The translations under genes and the position numbers were made by a program. This document shows, in pieces, positions 8,469-17,006 of a stretch of DNA of 64,000 nt; position 1 is the stretch's first letter, and every line of letters begins with the position of its first letter. This stretch comes from Terriglobia bacterium. Lineage in GTDB: Bacteria > Acidobacteriota > Terriglobia > Terriglobales > Acidobacteriaceae. The notes under the pieces were generated by a model that had not been told where the DNA came from, ran no database searches, and saw only the letters and a program-made list of their open reading frames with translations. The stretch covers positions 1-64,000 of the forward strand of contig JAIQFA010000005.1 in NCBI GenBank assembly GCA_020073525.1, written 5' to 3'.

Positions 8469-9689
8469 GTGGAATTCTTTAAGAACACAAACATCGATTT
8501 CCTCGGGAAAAAGTGGTACTTCCTGACCTTTTCGCTGATCTTCAGCGTGGCTGGAGTGCTGTCCATGGCATTCTGGCACCACATCCCGCTGGGCGTCGAC
8601 TTCCGCGGCGGCACGCTGGTCTACGTCAAGTATGCGCACACGCCCGATCCGGCCGCCATCCACTCGGACCTCGAGCGCGCTGGCCTGAAAAATGCCCGCG
8701 TGCAAGCCTATGACCAAGCCCACAATAGCAACGAGGTGCTGATCGCGCTCGATATTCAGGAGACCAGCGAACAGTCTCTCGACAAGGGCAAGATCCAGAT
8801 CATTCAGGCGCTCGAACGCAACGCCCCTGCGGGCAAACAGGATCTCAACAACTCCAGCTCAATCACCATCTTTAATTATCTTCTGGAGAAGGATCCGCTT
8901 CATCTCGGTTCTGGCTCCGACGCCAACCCGCGCTATACCGCCTTGGCGCAGGCTATCGTTGACTATCGCGACAAGACGAAAGGCGGCGTGCTCGGTTCGA
9001 TCGACGAACTGAAAAGCGCGGCCGACCCAGTGGCCGTCGCCTCCCTTCAGGACAATTTCTTCGTTTCCGATTTTGGTATCCGCAACGTCGAGATTGTTGG
9101 CCCGCAAGTGGGACAGCAACTCCGCAAGCAGGCGCTCCTGGCTGCTCTTTATTCGCTGGGCGGAATGCTGATTTACCTCGGGCTCCGCTTCGAGTGGATC
9201 TACGGTGTCGCCGCCGTCTTGACTGTGTTCCACGACACCCTGATTACGGTAGGCGCGTTCTCGCTGCTGAACTGGGAAATATCGCTGACCGTCATCGCCG
9301 CTATCCTGACCCTGATCGGATACTCGAATAACGACACCATCGTCGTCTTTGACCGCATCCGGGAAAACATCAAGTTGCTGCGGCGGGACCGGCTGGCCGA
9401 CATCGTCAACAAAAGTATTAATCAGACCTTAAGCCGAACTATCTTGACAGCGGGCCTGACTTTCCTTACCGTGCTTGCTCTGTTTCTTTTTGGCGGCGAG
9501 GTGTTGCATGCTTTCAGCTTCGCCCTGGTCATCGGAATCCTGATCGGGACCTATTCCTCGATCGCGATCGCCGCCCCGATTCTGGTTGCCTATCAGGAAT
9601 GGCGGGGCGAGCGTGGCAAGAAGCCCATTGCCATGCCTTTGCGGCCCGGCAGCGGTCCGGCACAGCCAAAGGAAAAGGTTAAGGTCTGA
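8469..9689 (+). CDS. secF: Protein translocase subunit SecF
   Basis: SecF pairs with SecD in the membrane. Landmarks are 'PLGVDFRGGTLVYV' in the first periplasmic part, 'NVEIVGPQVGQQLRKQALLA' before the second helix, 'VFHDTLITVGAFSLL', 'LTLIGYSNNDTIVVFDRIRENI' and 'LFLFGGEVLHAFSFALVIGILIGTYSSI'. At 406 aa it is about 90 residues longer than common SecF. The extra length is a largely helical, charged insertion at about residues 100-195 of the periplasmic domain. The start is GTG after 'gggatcgtaagcagc'. The insertion is probably lineage-specific; function not known. Confidence 0.95.
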   Translation: MEFFKNTNIDFLGKKWYFLTFSLIFSVAGVLSMAFWHHIPLGVDFRGGTLVYVKYAHTPDPAAIHSDLERAGLKNARVQAYDQAHNSNEVLIALDIQETSEQSLDKGKIQIIQALERNAPAGKQDLNNSSSITIFNYLLEKDPLHLGSGSDANPRYTALAQAIVDYRDKTKGGVLGSIDELKSAADPVAVASLQDNFFVSDFGIRNVEIVGPQVGQQLRKQALLAALYSLGGMLIYLGLRFEWIYGVAAVLTVFHDTLITVGAFSLLNWEISLTVIAAILTLIGYSNNDTIVVFDRIRENIKLLRRDRLADIVNKSINQTLSRTILTAGLTFLTVLALFLFGGEVLHAFSFALVIGILIGTYSSIAIAAPILVAYQEWRGERGKKPIAMPLRPGSGPAQPKEKVKV

Positions 9690-9824
9690 ATTCGGGGCCA
9701 TGTGGCGTAGAATCTTCACTTGCCCGCAGAGGCAGGGTTGGCAGACGAAAGAACCGGCAAACCGGGAGCAAAGAGGATGCATCTGGTGTCTAAGTTCTCG
9801 TAAGGTCTGGTGTAGGAGAAGCCC

Positions 9825-10562
9825 ATGTTTGAAGACAGCCTCATTGAGTCAGGTAACAAGCTGAAGACCAGGCGGTTGAGCACCACGATTCTGTCGTTTC
9901 TGCTCCAGGTCGGTCTGATTGGCGTCCTGATTCTGATCCCTCTGATTTATACCGACGCGCTACCCAAGACGCAGCTGATGACGTTTCTGGTAGCGCCGCC
10001 ACCACCGCCGCCACCGCCACCGCCCCCTGCGGCCGCGCCCGTTAAGGTGGTGAAGATGGTGAGCGAAGTGGTCAATGGCCAGTTGCGAGCTCCCACCAAG
10101 ATTCCAAACAAAGTTCAGATGATCAAAGAAGAGGAAGCCCCGCCAGATCTCGGTGCTGGCGGCGTCCCGGGCGGTGTCCCGGGCGGTATTCCCGGAGGCT
10201 CGGCGGGCGGTGTGATCGGCGGCATCATCAGTTCGACTCCGGTTGCTGTTCCCAAAGTTGCGACTCCGCAGCGCGTCCGGGTTTCGTCGGGCGTGTCGAC
10301 TGGTCTCTTGATCAAGAAAGTTACGCCCAACTATCCGCAACTGGCGAAACAGGCCCGCATTCAGGGGTCGGTGGTGCTGCAGGCGGAAATCAGCAAAGAG
10401 GGCACGATTCAGAACTTGCAGTTGATCAGCGGGCACCCCATGCTGGCGCCGGCGGCGATCGAAGCCGTAAAACAGTGGCGGTATAAGCCGTACCTGCTCA
10501 ATGGCGAGCCGGTGGCCGTGGAAACCCAGGTGGTTGTGAACTTCAGCTTGTCTGGAGGCTAG
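9825..10562 (+). CDS. tonB: TonB-family energy transducer
   Basis: TonB transmits the ExbB-ExbD proton-motive energy to outer-membrane receptors. One N-terminal membrane helix (about residues 24-46) is followed by an uninterrupted proline run and a Gly/Pro-rich periplasmic spacer with GGVPGG repeats. The C-terminal TonB domain ('VTPNYPQLAKQARIQGSVVLQAEISKEG...VKQWRYKPYLLNG') covers the last ~85 residues. Conserved YP and WRY positions are present. A good Shine-Dalgarno (taggag) precedes the ATG. exbB and two exbD genes follow, so this is a self-contained Ton system. Confidence 0.93.
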   Translation: MFEDSLIESGNKLKTRRLSTTILSFLLQVGLIGVLILIPLIYTDALPKTQLMTFLVAPPPPPPPPPPPAAAPVKVVKMVSEVVNGQLRAPTKIPNKVQMIKEEEAPPDLGAGGVPGGVPGGIPGGSAGGVIGGIISSTPVAVPKVATPQRVRVSSGVSTGLLIKKVTPNYPQLAKQARIQGSVVLQAEISKEGTIQNLQLISGHPMLAPAAIEAVKQWRYKPYLLNGEPVAVETQVVVNFSLSGG

Positions 10563-10896
10563 ACTCCGGACGGCTCTTCCGGTGTAGTTGCGCTGGTTTT
10601 GAAATTTTGCGGCGGTTTGAAGCCCTTCCCCGTCCCACCTTTTCCCGAGACGGGAACTGCAGGGTGTTTTTTGACACCCGGGCCACTCTGCCCACGTTGG
10701 TTTTCTTGCATCAAAGAGTTCAGATCGACAGGCTGCGGGTTTTGATCCGCGCCGGTTTTTCTGTAGAGACGCGGCTTGCTGCGTCTCCCGCCGCGGAGTT
10801 AGACGGGCCAGCCCCGTCTTTACACGACGAAGAAAGAGTCTTGGTAAGCGTTCTAGCAAAGAGTGTTGAATCAGTTTTGAGGAGGAGAAGCAACTC
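10563..10896. other. Gene-free stretch between tonB and exbB
   Basis: These 334 bases hold no credible gene. They contain a small hairpin (GGGTGT / ACACCC, about 10662-10680), the double-hairpin repeat at 10762-10828, and the exbB ribosome site 'ggaggag'. No strong promoter was recognised. Confidence 0.5.
10762..10828. repeat. Double-hairpin repeat (GAGACGCGG type), copy 1
   Basis: The first hairpin is GAGACGC-ggcttgct-GCGTCTC. The second is AGACGGGcca-gCCCCGTCT, ended by 'ttacacgac'. The same order of two hairpins and the same 'tctacacga' tail occur at 34228-34300. Confidence 0.7.
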
Positions 10897-11652
10897 ATGG
10901 TAGTGAACCTGGCAGCAGTCGCACTCTGTAATTTCCATCTTTTCGCCGCCTGGCTCTTGCAAGAGAGCTCGGTCGGTTGGGACCCGATTTCGCTCTGGAA
11001 GCAGATGGGCATTTTGGCGAAGGTCGTGGTCATCGTTCTGTTCATCATGTCGGGGTGGTCGATCGGCGTGATGATTGACCGCTGGATGGCTTTCAACGCC
11101 GCCCGCAATCAGTCCCGCTCGTTCGCTCCCGCGGTTGCCGGAGCGCTGCGCGAAGGCAAGATTGACGAAGCGATCAAAGTCGCCGAGCGCAACAAAAAGA
11201 GCCATCTGGCCAAGGTTGTCACCGCCGGCCTGATGGAATTCAAGGCCCACCAGGACAGCCCGGGTGAAATCCCTGGCGAAACCATCGAAGCTTCGAAGCG
11301 CGCACTGGAGCGCACCGAGGCGATCGTGCACGCCGAACTGAAGCGTGGCTTGGGCGGCCTGGCGACAATCGGTTCGACGGCTCCCTTCGTGGGACTGTTC
11401 GGAACGGTGGTCGGCATTCTGAACGCCTTTAACGGTATCGCCAAAGAAAAGGCAACCGGCTTGGCTGCGGTCGCGGGCGGAATTTCCGAAGCCCTCGTAA
11501 CCACCGCCGTCGGATTGTTCGTGGCGATTCCGGCCGTCATGATGTTCAACTATTTGACCGGCCGCGTGGAAGCGTTCGACGTGGAGATGGATAACTCCTC
11601 GAGCGAACTGATCGACTACTTCCTGAAGCGCCGGAGCATGCGCCGGTCCTAA
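10897..11652 (+). CDS. exbB: ExbB/TolQ-type proton channel
   Basis: ExbB forms the pentameric inner-membrane scaffold around ExbD. Three hydrophobic segments (about residues 42-64, 150-176 and 190-216) match MotA/TolQ/ExbB topology. The diagnostic core 'GLATIGSTAPFVGLFGTVVGILNAF' region and 'ISEALVTTAVGLFVAIPAVMMFNYL' is intact. A strong ribosome site (ggaggag) supports this ATG. It is preceded by tonB across a repeat-bearing gap and followed by two exbD genes. TolQ is the alternative, but adjacent tonB and absence of tolA/B/pal favour ExbB. Confidence 0.93.
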   Translation: MVVNLAAVALCNFHLFAAWLLQESSVGWDPISLWKQMGILAKVVVIVLFIMSGWSIGVMIDRWMAFNAARNQSRSFAPAVAGALREGKIDEAIKVAERNKKSHLAKVVTAGLMEFKAHQDSPGEIPGETIEASKRALERTEAIVHAELKRGLGGLATIGSTAPFVGLFGTVVGILNAFNGIAKEKATGLAAVAGGISEALVTTAVGLFVAIPAVMMFNYLTGRVEAFDVEMDNSSSELIDYFLKRRSMRRS

Positions 11653-11692
11653 GGCCGCAGTTGCACCCATGAGTTGCTTGCGTTGGAGTTGG

Positions 11693-11720
11693 CCGGGCGG
11701 GGACGCCCGGCACTCCACTG
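11693..11720. repeat. Palindromic element, CCGGGCG stem
   Basis: A perfect 7-bp stem CCGGGCG / CGCCCGG with loop gggga and tail 'cactccactgag' lies between exbB and exbD. A shorter-stem relative with the same 'ctccac' tail is at 51905-51930. Confidence 0.6.
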
Positions 11721-11775
11721 AGCAAGTCTGCAGGGTTGCGGCGGTAAGGGCAGCGTACGCAGGAGACAGAATTCC

Positions 11776-12264
11776 ATGGCATTAGCGAAGCGAAACGAAG
11801 GGGCCAACGTCACCTCCGACATCAACGTCACACCCATGGTGGACGTGATGCTGGTGCTGCTGATCATCTTTATGGTGGTCACGCCCATGTTGCAACACGG
11901 CGTCCCTGTGGACATGGCGAAAGTCAATAATCCCACGGATATGCACGACGCCGACAAGGAAGACGCGCTGCTGGTTGCGGTCACTCGCGACGACAAAGTG
12001 TTCTTCGGTACGGATCCGGTCAAGGTCGACGAACTGACAGAGAAGATCAAGGACAAGTTGGCGAACCGGACCGACAAGCGGGTTTTTCTCAAAGCCGACA
12101 TGCGAGCCAAGTTCGGCTGGGTCGTCGAAGTGGTCGATAACGTTCGCGCCGCTGGTGTGGACCAACTCGGGCTTTTGACCGACCAAAAGAAGTCCGGTAC
12201 GATGGCTCCGCCGCCGGGCGCTACGACACCGACGCCGGCGCCAGCGCCAACGGGCGGGCAATAG
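11776..12264 (+). CDS. exbD: ExbD/TolR-type biopolymer transport protein (first copy)
   Basis: One N-terminal membrane helix (about residues 22-41) contains the essential Asp in 'VTPMVDVMLVLLIIFMVV', followed by a periplasmic domain that ends 'AAGVDQLGLLTDQ'. The C-terminal ~20 residues are Pro/Ala/Thr-rich. A clear 'caggag' ribosome site is present. It sits directly between exbB and a second exbD. The tandem arrangement of two ExbD-like genes is common where a Ton system uses hetero-ExbD pairs, but that role is inferred. Confidence 0.92.
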   Translation: MALAKRNEGANVTSDINVTPMVDVMLVLLIIFMVVTPMLQHGVPVDMAKVNNPTDMHDADKEDALLVAVTRDDKVFFGTDPVKVDELTEKIKDKLANRTDKRVFLKADMRAKFGWVVEVVDNVRAAGVDQLGLLTDQKKSGTMAPPPGATTPTPAPAPTGGQ

Positions 12265-12296
12265 CAATACAGCAGTAGCAATACAGGAGATCGATT

Positions 12297-12740
12297 ATGA
12301 GTATGGCAGTCGGCCCCAAAGGGGGCCAGAACGCGAACATGAACGTCACGCCGTTGATTGACGTGTTGCTCGTGCTGCTGATCATTTTCATGGTAATCAC
12401 GCCGCTGACGCCCAAGGGTTTGGAAGCGTTGGTGCCCCAGCCTCCGCCGAAGGATCAGAAGGCGCCGCCGCCCACGCCGGATCGCACCATCGTGGTGCAG
12501 TTGATCGACCACGGCGCCGGCAATCCTCCAGGACTCAAGATCAATCAGGACGAGGCCACTTGGGAGACTCTGCAGGGCCGCCTGGAAGACATTTTCAAAA
12601 CTCGCGCCGAGAAGGTCATGTTCGTGAAGGGCGATGACAATGTGCCCTTCGCCGACGTTGCCAGTGTGATTGATATCGCGCATTCCGCTGGCGTCGACAA
12701 AGTCGGCTTGATCACAGCCAAAATCGAAGCGGGCGGCTAG
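12297..12740 (+). CDS. exbD: ExbD/TolR-type biopolymer transport protein (second copy)
   Basis: It has the same fold as the preceding gene: a helix with the conserved Asp ('VTPLIDVLLVLLIIFMVI'), then a periplasmic domain ending 'SAGVDKVGLITAKIE'. The two copies share the helix but diverge strongly in the middle, where this one has a proline-rich 'PQPPPKDQKAPPPTPD' linker. The spacing of 32 nt from the first exbD supports one transcript. They are paralogues rather than a frameshifted duplicate, as both frames are intact. Confidence 0.92.
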   Translation: MSMAVGPKGGQNANMNVTPLIDVLLVLLIIFMVITPLTPKGLEALVPQPPPKDQKAPPPTPDRTIVVQLIDHGAGNPPGLKINQDEATWETLQGRLEDIFKTRAEKVMFVKGDDNVPFADVASVIDIAHSAGVDKVGLITAKIEAGG

Positions 12741-12861
12741 AATACTCACCGAGCTTCAGGACGGTGGCGATGACGCGGAAGAGTTCATTCCGATCTTGCC
12801 GCTCCGGCACCGTCTCGGCTCAGCTTCTTACACTCCGCAGCAAAGGGAGATTCATAAAGCA

Positions 12862-13680
12862 ATGAAAACTACGCAAAGGCTCCTGGTGGTATTCGCCGCC
12901 GCAGTGGTGCTGCTTGCCGGCACCGGCTGCAGCAAGCTCAAGGCACGGGACCATCTCAACAAGGGTGTGCAGGCATACAAGAACTCCAAATTCGAGCAGG
13001 CGATCGACCACTTTCAGCAAGCCGTCGCGCTCGACCCAACACTGATCAATGCGCGCCTGTATCTGGCCACCGCCTATGCCCAGCAATACATTCCGGGCGC
13101 CGATACTCCCGACAACAATCGCTTTGCCGAGCAGGCGATTGATTCCTACAAGCAAGTGCTGCAGGCCGATCCCAAGAACATCAACAGCATCAAGGGCATC
13201 GCTTATCTTTTTCTGCAGATGAAGAAATTCCCCTTGGCCAAGGAGTTTTACAAGAAGGCCTCCGAGGTCGATCCCAATGATCCCGAGCCGTATTACTCGG
13301 TGGCCGTCATCGACTGGACGCAGACCTACGTTCCACGCCAGGAAGAGCGCGCCAAACTTGGCATGAAGCCCGACGAGTCCCTGCCTGCCAAGGACAAGAA
13401 GGTCTGCGCCACGATGAGGGAGAGCAATACCGCCAACGTTCAGGAAGGCATTGATAACCTGAACAAGGCGCTCCAGCTTCGTCCTGATTACGACGATGCC
13501 ATGGCCTACATGAACCTGATGTACCGGGAACGCGCCGACATCCAGTGCGATGACCTGGCAGCCCGCTCCGCCGACCTGAAGACTGCGGACGAGTGGGTCG
13601 ACAAAACCATGGCCGTCAAGAAACAGAAGGCAGAAAAGCAAGCCGGACCAGGCGGCATTGTTATGGACCAGAACAAGTAA
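12862..13680 (+). CDS. TPR-repeat lipoprotein
   Basis: A lipoprotein signal with lipobox LAGTGC (Cys at about residue 21) is followed by TPR units, such as 'KGVQAYKNSKFEQAIDHFQQAVALDP', 'EQAIDSYKQVLQADPK' and 'AKEFYKKASEVDP'. They cover residues 30-150 and a further one near 190. TPR lipoproteins scaffold protein complexes at the envelope. I moved the start 22 codons inside the longest frame because 'aaagggaga' precedes this ATG and it begins the lipoprotein signal. It closes the ton operon and is followed by a strong terminator, so a role with TonB-ExbBD is plausible but not shown. Confidence 0.85.
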   Translation: MKTTQRLLVVFAAAVVLLAGTGCSKLKARDHLNKGVQAYKNSKFEQAIDHFQQAVALDPTLINARLYLATAYAQQYIPGADTPDNNRFAEQAIDSYKQVLQADPKNINSIKGIAYLFLQMKKFPLAKEFYKKASEVDPNDPEPYYSVAVIDWTQTYVPRQEERAKLGMKPDESLPAKDKKVCATMRESNTANVQEGIDNLNKALQLRPDYDDAMAYMNLMYRERADIQCDDLAARSADLKTADEWVDKTMAVKKQKAEKQAGPGGIVMDQNK

Positions 13681-13699
13681 ATCCTTTCTTCCTCAGAAC

Positions 13700-13736
13700 A
13701 AGGCTCCGCGCGTTACGGCGGGGCCTTTTGCTTTGC
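13700..13736 (+). terminator. Rho-independent terminator after the ton operon
   Basis: The stem AAGGCTCCGC / GCGGGGCCTT has ten pairs, one of them a G-T wobble, around an 8-nt loop. It is followed directly by a T-rich 'ttgcttt'. It sits 20 bp after the TPR lipoprotein stop. Confidence 0.85.
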
Positions 13737-13871
13737 ATGCGGGAATGGGTGGCGCTCCCCCGCTTTGTCCTTACAGTCCAAATCACGTGTCCTGGTGATT
13801 TGCGTCACGCAGATCCTTGCTCCCGCAGGTAAAATCAGTGCGGCGCGGCAAGCGGACGTGGTCCACGAGGC

Positions 13872-15401
13872 ATGTTCAAAAAAATTCTGATCGCCAACCG
13901 AGGGGAGATCGCAGTGCGTGTCATCCGCGCGTGCCGCGAAATGGGCATCGCCACCGTCGCTGTCTATTCAGACGTCGATCGTGCCGCCCTCCATGTCCGC
14001 AAGTCCGACGAGGCGTATCCGATTGGCCCGGCTGCGGCCACCGAGTCTTACCTTCGGATGGACAAGATTCTCGACGTAGCGAAACGTTCTGGGGCCGAAG
14101 CCATTCATCCCGGCTATGGTTTCCTCTCGGAAAACGCGATGTTTGCCAAGGCTTGCGCCGATGCGGGCTTGAAATTCATTGGGCCCACTCCGCACTCCAT
14201 GAAAATGATGGGCTCGAAAACCAGCGCCCGACAGCAGATGGAAAGAGCTGGTGTGCCATTTGTTCCCGGAACCTCGCGCGGCCTTACATCTCCCGAAGAA
14301 GGCGAAGAAGTCGCCGAGCGCATTGGCTACCCCGTGATGCTGAAAGCCGCGGCCGGCGGTGGTGGTAAAGGCATGCGGCTGGTGCACACCCGCCAGGAAC
14401 TTCGTTCCGCGCTCGAATCCGCCCAGAGCGAGGCGCAGCGTTCTTTCGGCGACGGTGAAGTCTATATCGAGAAGGCGATCGTCAATCCGCGCCACATCGA
14501 AATGCAGATCCTGGCCGACGAACATGGCAATACGGTCTGGCTCGGCGAGCGCGAATGCTCCATCCAGCGCCGCCATCAGAAGGTTCTGGAGGAGGCGCCG
14601 TCGCCGATTGTCGATCACGACATGCGCCGCCGTATGGGCGAAGTTGCAGTTAAAGTCGCTCAGGCAGCCGACTATACGAATGCGGGCACCGTCGAATTTC
14701 TGGTTGATCAACAAAAAGACTTCTACTTCCTGGAAATGAACACGCGCCTGCAGGTGGAGCATCCGGTTACCGAGTTGACCACGGGGTTCGACCTCGTACA
14801 CTTACAGATCCGCATTGCGGCCGGCGAGAAGTTGCCCTTCGCGCAGTCCGACGTGCAGATCCGCGGCCATGCCATCGAGTGCCGCATCTACGCCGAAGAC
14901 CCCGACAACAACTATTTCCCCAGTCCTGGCAAGATCACGGTGCTGCTCCAGCCCTCGGGCCCGGGAATTCGCCGGGATAGCGGCATGTACGAAGGCTGGA
15001 ATGTTCCCATGGATTACGATCCGCTGCTCGCTAAACTGATCGGTTTTGGGACGGACCGGCATCAGGCCATCATGCGGCTGGAGCGGGCGCTCTACGAATA
15101 TTTTGTGGCCGGCATCAAGACCAACATTTCGCTTTTCCGGCGCATTCTGGACGACGCCGATTTCCAGTCGGGAAAAGTCGATACCGGCTACCTCGATCGC
15201 TTGCTCGCGAAAGGCAACACGGTCGTCACGTCCGACGGTCCCGAGCGTGAGATCAAGACGATCGCAGCGATCGCCGCTGGGATGTTTGCCGTGCTCGATC
15301 CAGCGCTTCCCACCAGCAAGAATGGGAGCACCGCTGGAACAAGCGCGGCTGCGGCGCCATCCAACTGGAAACAGAAAGGGCGTTCGGAAGCCCTGCGCTG
15401 A
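13872..15401 (+). CDS. accC: Biotin carboxylase subunit of an acyl-CoA/acetyl-CoA carboxylase
   Basis: It catalyses ATP-dependent carboxylation of biotin on the carrier protein. The N-terminal 'KKILIANRGEIAVRVIRACREMGI', the ATP-grasp glycine loop 'AAAGGGGKGM', 'CSIQRRHQKVLEEAPS' and the active-site 'EMNTRLQVEHPVTE' are all present. At 509 aa it is about 60 residues longer than classic AccC; the excess is an Ala/Ser-rich C-terminal tail. The start context has no strong Shine-Dalgarno, but homology begins at this Met. The stop is 4 nt before the biotin-carrier ATG. No carboxyltransferase gene follows, so its partner lies elsewhere. Confidence 0.93.
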   Translation: MFKKILIANRGEIAVRVIRACREMGIATVAVYSDVDRAALHVRKSDEAYPIGPAAATESYLRMDKILDVAKRSGAEAIHPGYGFLSENAMFAKACADAGLKFIGPTPHSMKMMGSKTSARQQMERAGVPFVPGTSRGLTSPEEGEEVAERIGYPVMLKAAAGGGGKGMRLVHTRQELRSALESAQSEAQRSFGDGEVYIEKAIVNPRHIEMQILADEHGNTVWLGERECSIQRRHQKVLEEAPSPIVDHDMRRRMGEVAVKVAQAADYTNAGTVEFLVDQQKDFYFLEMNTRLQVEHPVTELTTGFDLVHLQIRIAAGEKLPFAQSDVQIRGHAIECRIYAEDPDNNYFPSPGKITVLLQPSGPGIRRDSGMYEGWNVPMDYDPLLAKLIGFGTDRHQAIMRLERALYEYFVAGIKTNISLFRRILDDADFQSGKVDTGYLDRLLAKGNTVVTSDGPEREIKTIAAIAAGMFAVLDPALPTSKNGSTAGTSAAAAPSNWKQKGRSEALR

Positions 15402-15405
15402 CCTT

Positions 15406-15903
15406 ATGGTTTATGAAGTCATTGTCGAAGGCAAATCACACCGGCTGGAACTTGAAAAGACCACAGCCGGATGGGAGTGCCGCCTGGACGGGCAACCGGT
15501 CCACATCGACGCGGTGATTCCGCGTCGCGACGTTTTGTCCCTGTTGGTGGACGGGCACGCCTACGAAATCAAGCGCGAGCAGACGGCTACTGATCTGCAC
15601 ATGTGGGTGGGGAGTACTCGCTTTGCGGTCGAGTTGCGCGATCCGCGTTCCCTGCGCTCGCGGCAGACGGCTGGCGGCGACGAAAAGGGACCCAAGAAGA
15701 TCCTGGCTCCCATGCCCGGACGGGTCGTGCGACTCCTCGTCGCAGAAAACGCCGAAGTTGAAGCGGGACAGGGCATCGTAGTAGTCGAAGCGATGAAGAT
15801 GCAGAACGAAATCAAGTCGCCGAAAAAAGGAGTCGTGAAGAAAATATCGGCGACTCCAGGCGCAGCGGTGAACCCCGGCGACGTGTTGGCTGTTGTGGAA
15901 TGA
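15406..15903 (+). CDS. Biotin carboxyl carrier protein
   Basis: The C-terminal ~70 residues form a biotinyl domain. It has 'ILAPMPGRVVRLLV' and the biotinylation site 'VVEAMKMQNEI' (Lys131), followed by 'VKKISATPGAAVNPGDVLAVVE'. The N-terminal ~90 residues are a beta-rich domain of the kind found in acyl-CoA carboxylase alpha subunits after the biotin carboxylase. The pair therefore looks like a split propionyl/methylcrotonyl-CoA carboxylase alpha chain, rather than E. coli AccB. The ATG is the first within the frame after the accC stop. The carboxylated substrate cannot be assigned. Confidence 0.88.
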   Translation: MVYEVIVEGKSHRLELEKTTAGWECRLDGQPVHIDAVIPRRDVLSLLVDGHAYEIKREQTATDLHMWVGSTRFAVELRDPRSLRSRQTAGGDEKGPKKILAPMPGRVVRLLVAENAEVEAGQGIVVVEAMKMQNEIKSPKKGVVKKISATPGAAVNPGDVLAVVE

Positions 15904-15931
15904 TCCCCGTGGCTCGATTTGCGAAATCGAT

Positions 15932-15997
15932 ACCACCAAGGCCACGAAGGAACGCTTGAAACAAAAGCCTTCGTGATACTTCGTGGCCTTAGTGGTT
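15932..15997. repeat. Inverted repeat, CACCAAGGCCACGAAG type
   Basis: Arms CACCAAGGCCACGAAG and CTTCGTGGCCTTAGTG pair at 15 of 16 positions, separated by about 30 nt holding 'ccttcgtgat'. It follows the carrier-protein gene. A close relative is at 51034-51112. Confidence 0.75.
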
Positions 15998-16121
15998 CAG
16001 GGTTGCGTCGGGGAACTGCCTCTCTTTGCACTTCCTGGAGGTTTCACGGTCGACCGTACCAAACCCTCTCTACAGCCCCAGCACTAACGTCATCTCAAGC
16101 CTGTCTCCTCCTGCGCGTACC

Positions 16122-16769
16122 ATGAATAAAGACGAAAACGGCGGAGGTGTCTTCGTGAAGTTTCAGCGCATCATCAGTTACGCAACCCTGGCAATTTCGA
16201 TACTCACGCTCGTTCTCGTCTTGAAGCGGCCAGCGCCGGTTGCGCCCGCAGTCGCGCCCGCTGCCGCAGCCGCCAACGCGCAGTCGTTCCAGGAGAAGGT
16301 AAACCAGCTCGCGCAGCCCAAGGTGCCCGGTGAAGGAGAGAGCGAAGTCCGCATGAGTTCCGGCGAAGTATCGGCTGCGCTCGCGCAAGCGGCTGGCCTG
16401 TTACCGTCCGCCGCTGGTCCTTCCACCGGCACTCCGACGGCAAGCCCTGCAATGGAGTTTCCCGGGGCCGTCCCCAATATTAAGGACTACCAGGTCTCCA
16501 TGGACGGAGACATCGTTCGTGGCCAGTTTCTAACGCAGATCGCCGGTAAAGACGTCTATCTCACCCTCGCCGGACATCTTGGATCCAAGGATGGTTACGC
16601 CACCTTCGACGCCACCGAAGTGAAGGTGGGCGATCTCGCCGTGCCCGCAGCACTGGTGAACGAGGTATTGCAGAAAAAACTCGCCGAGCAGCACGACCAG
16701 CTCAAACTGCCCAACAACGTCAAGGACATCAAAGTAGAAAACGGCGAGTTGGTGTTCGTGGAGAAATAA
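16122..16769 (+). CDS. Membrane-anchored hypothetical protein
   Basis: One membrane helix near residues 15-30 ('SYATLAISILTLVLVL') is followed by an Ala/Pro-rich spacer and a ~110-residue C-terminal domain of repeated beta strands. That domain ends 'LPNNVKDIKVENGELVFVEK'. The ending, with its 'LKLP..V.DI.VENGEL' pattern, resembles YpmS/DUF2993-type lipid-facing periplasmic domains, but the match is by eye. The ATG at codon 33 of the longer frame is chosen because the helix then lies at the N-terminus. It is isolated between the carboxylase pair and the flagellar block. Confidence 0.6.
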   Translation: MNKDENGGGVFVKFQRIISYATLAISILTLVLVLKRPAPVAPAVAPAAAAANAQSFQEKVNQLAQPKVPGEGESEVRMSSGEVSAALAQAAGLLPSAAGPSTGTPTASPAMEFPGAVPNIKDYQVSMDGDIVRGQFLTQIAGKDVYLTLAGHLGSKDGYATFDATEVKVGDLAVPAALVNEVLQKKLAEQHDQLKLPNNVKDIKVENGELVFVEK

Positions 16770-17006
16770 CGGCTACGAGCTACGGACTCCGAACTGCCAG
16801 CCATCTCAACATATGCTTCCTCGCAGCCCGTAGCTCGAAGTCCCCAACAAATCAAAAACGTCCCTGCAGAAAATGCCTGCCAACTACGAAACCTTCTGTC
16901 TGTAAAGCAAAATTTGCCTCTCGACCCAAACGTTGGTTTGCTTTCACAAGAGCCTTCTAATTTTCATCTAATCTCTTTTTAATCGCATCGGTTTCAAATC
17001 AGCGCT

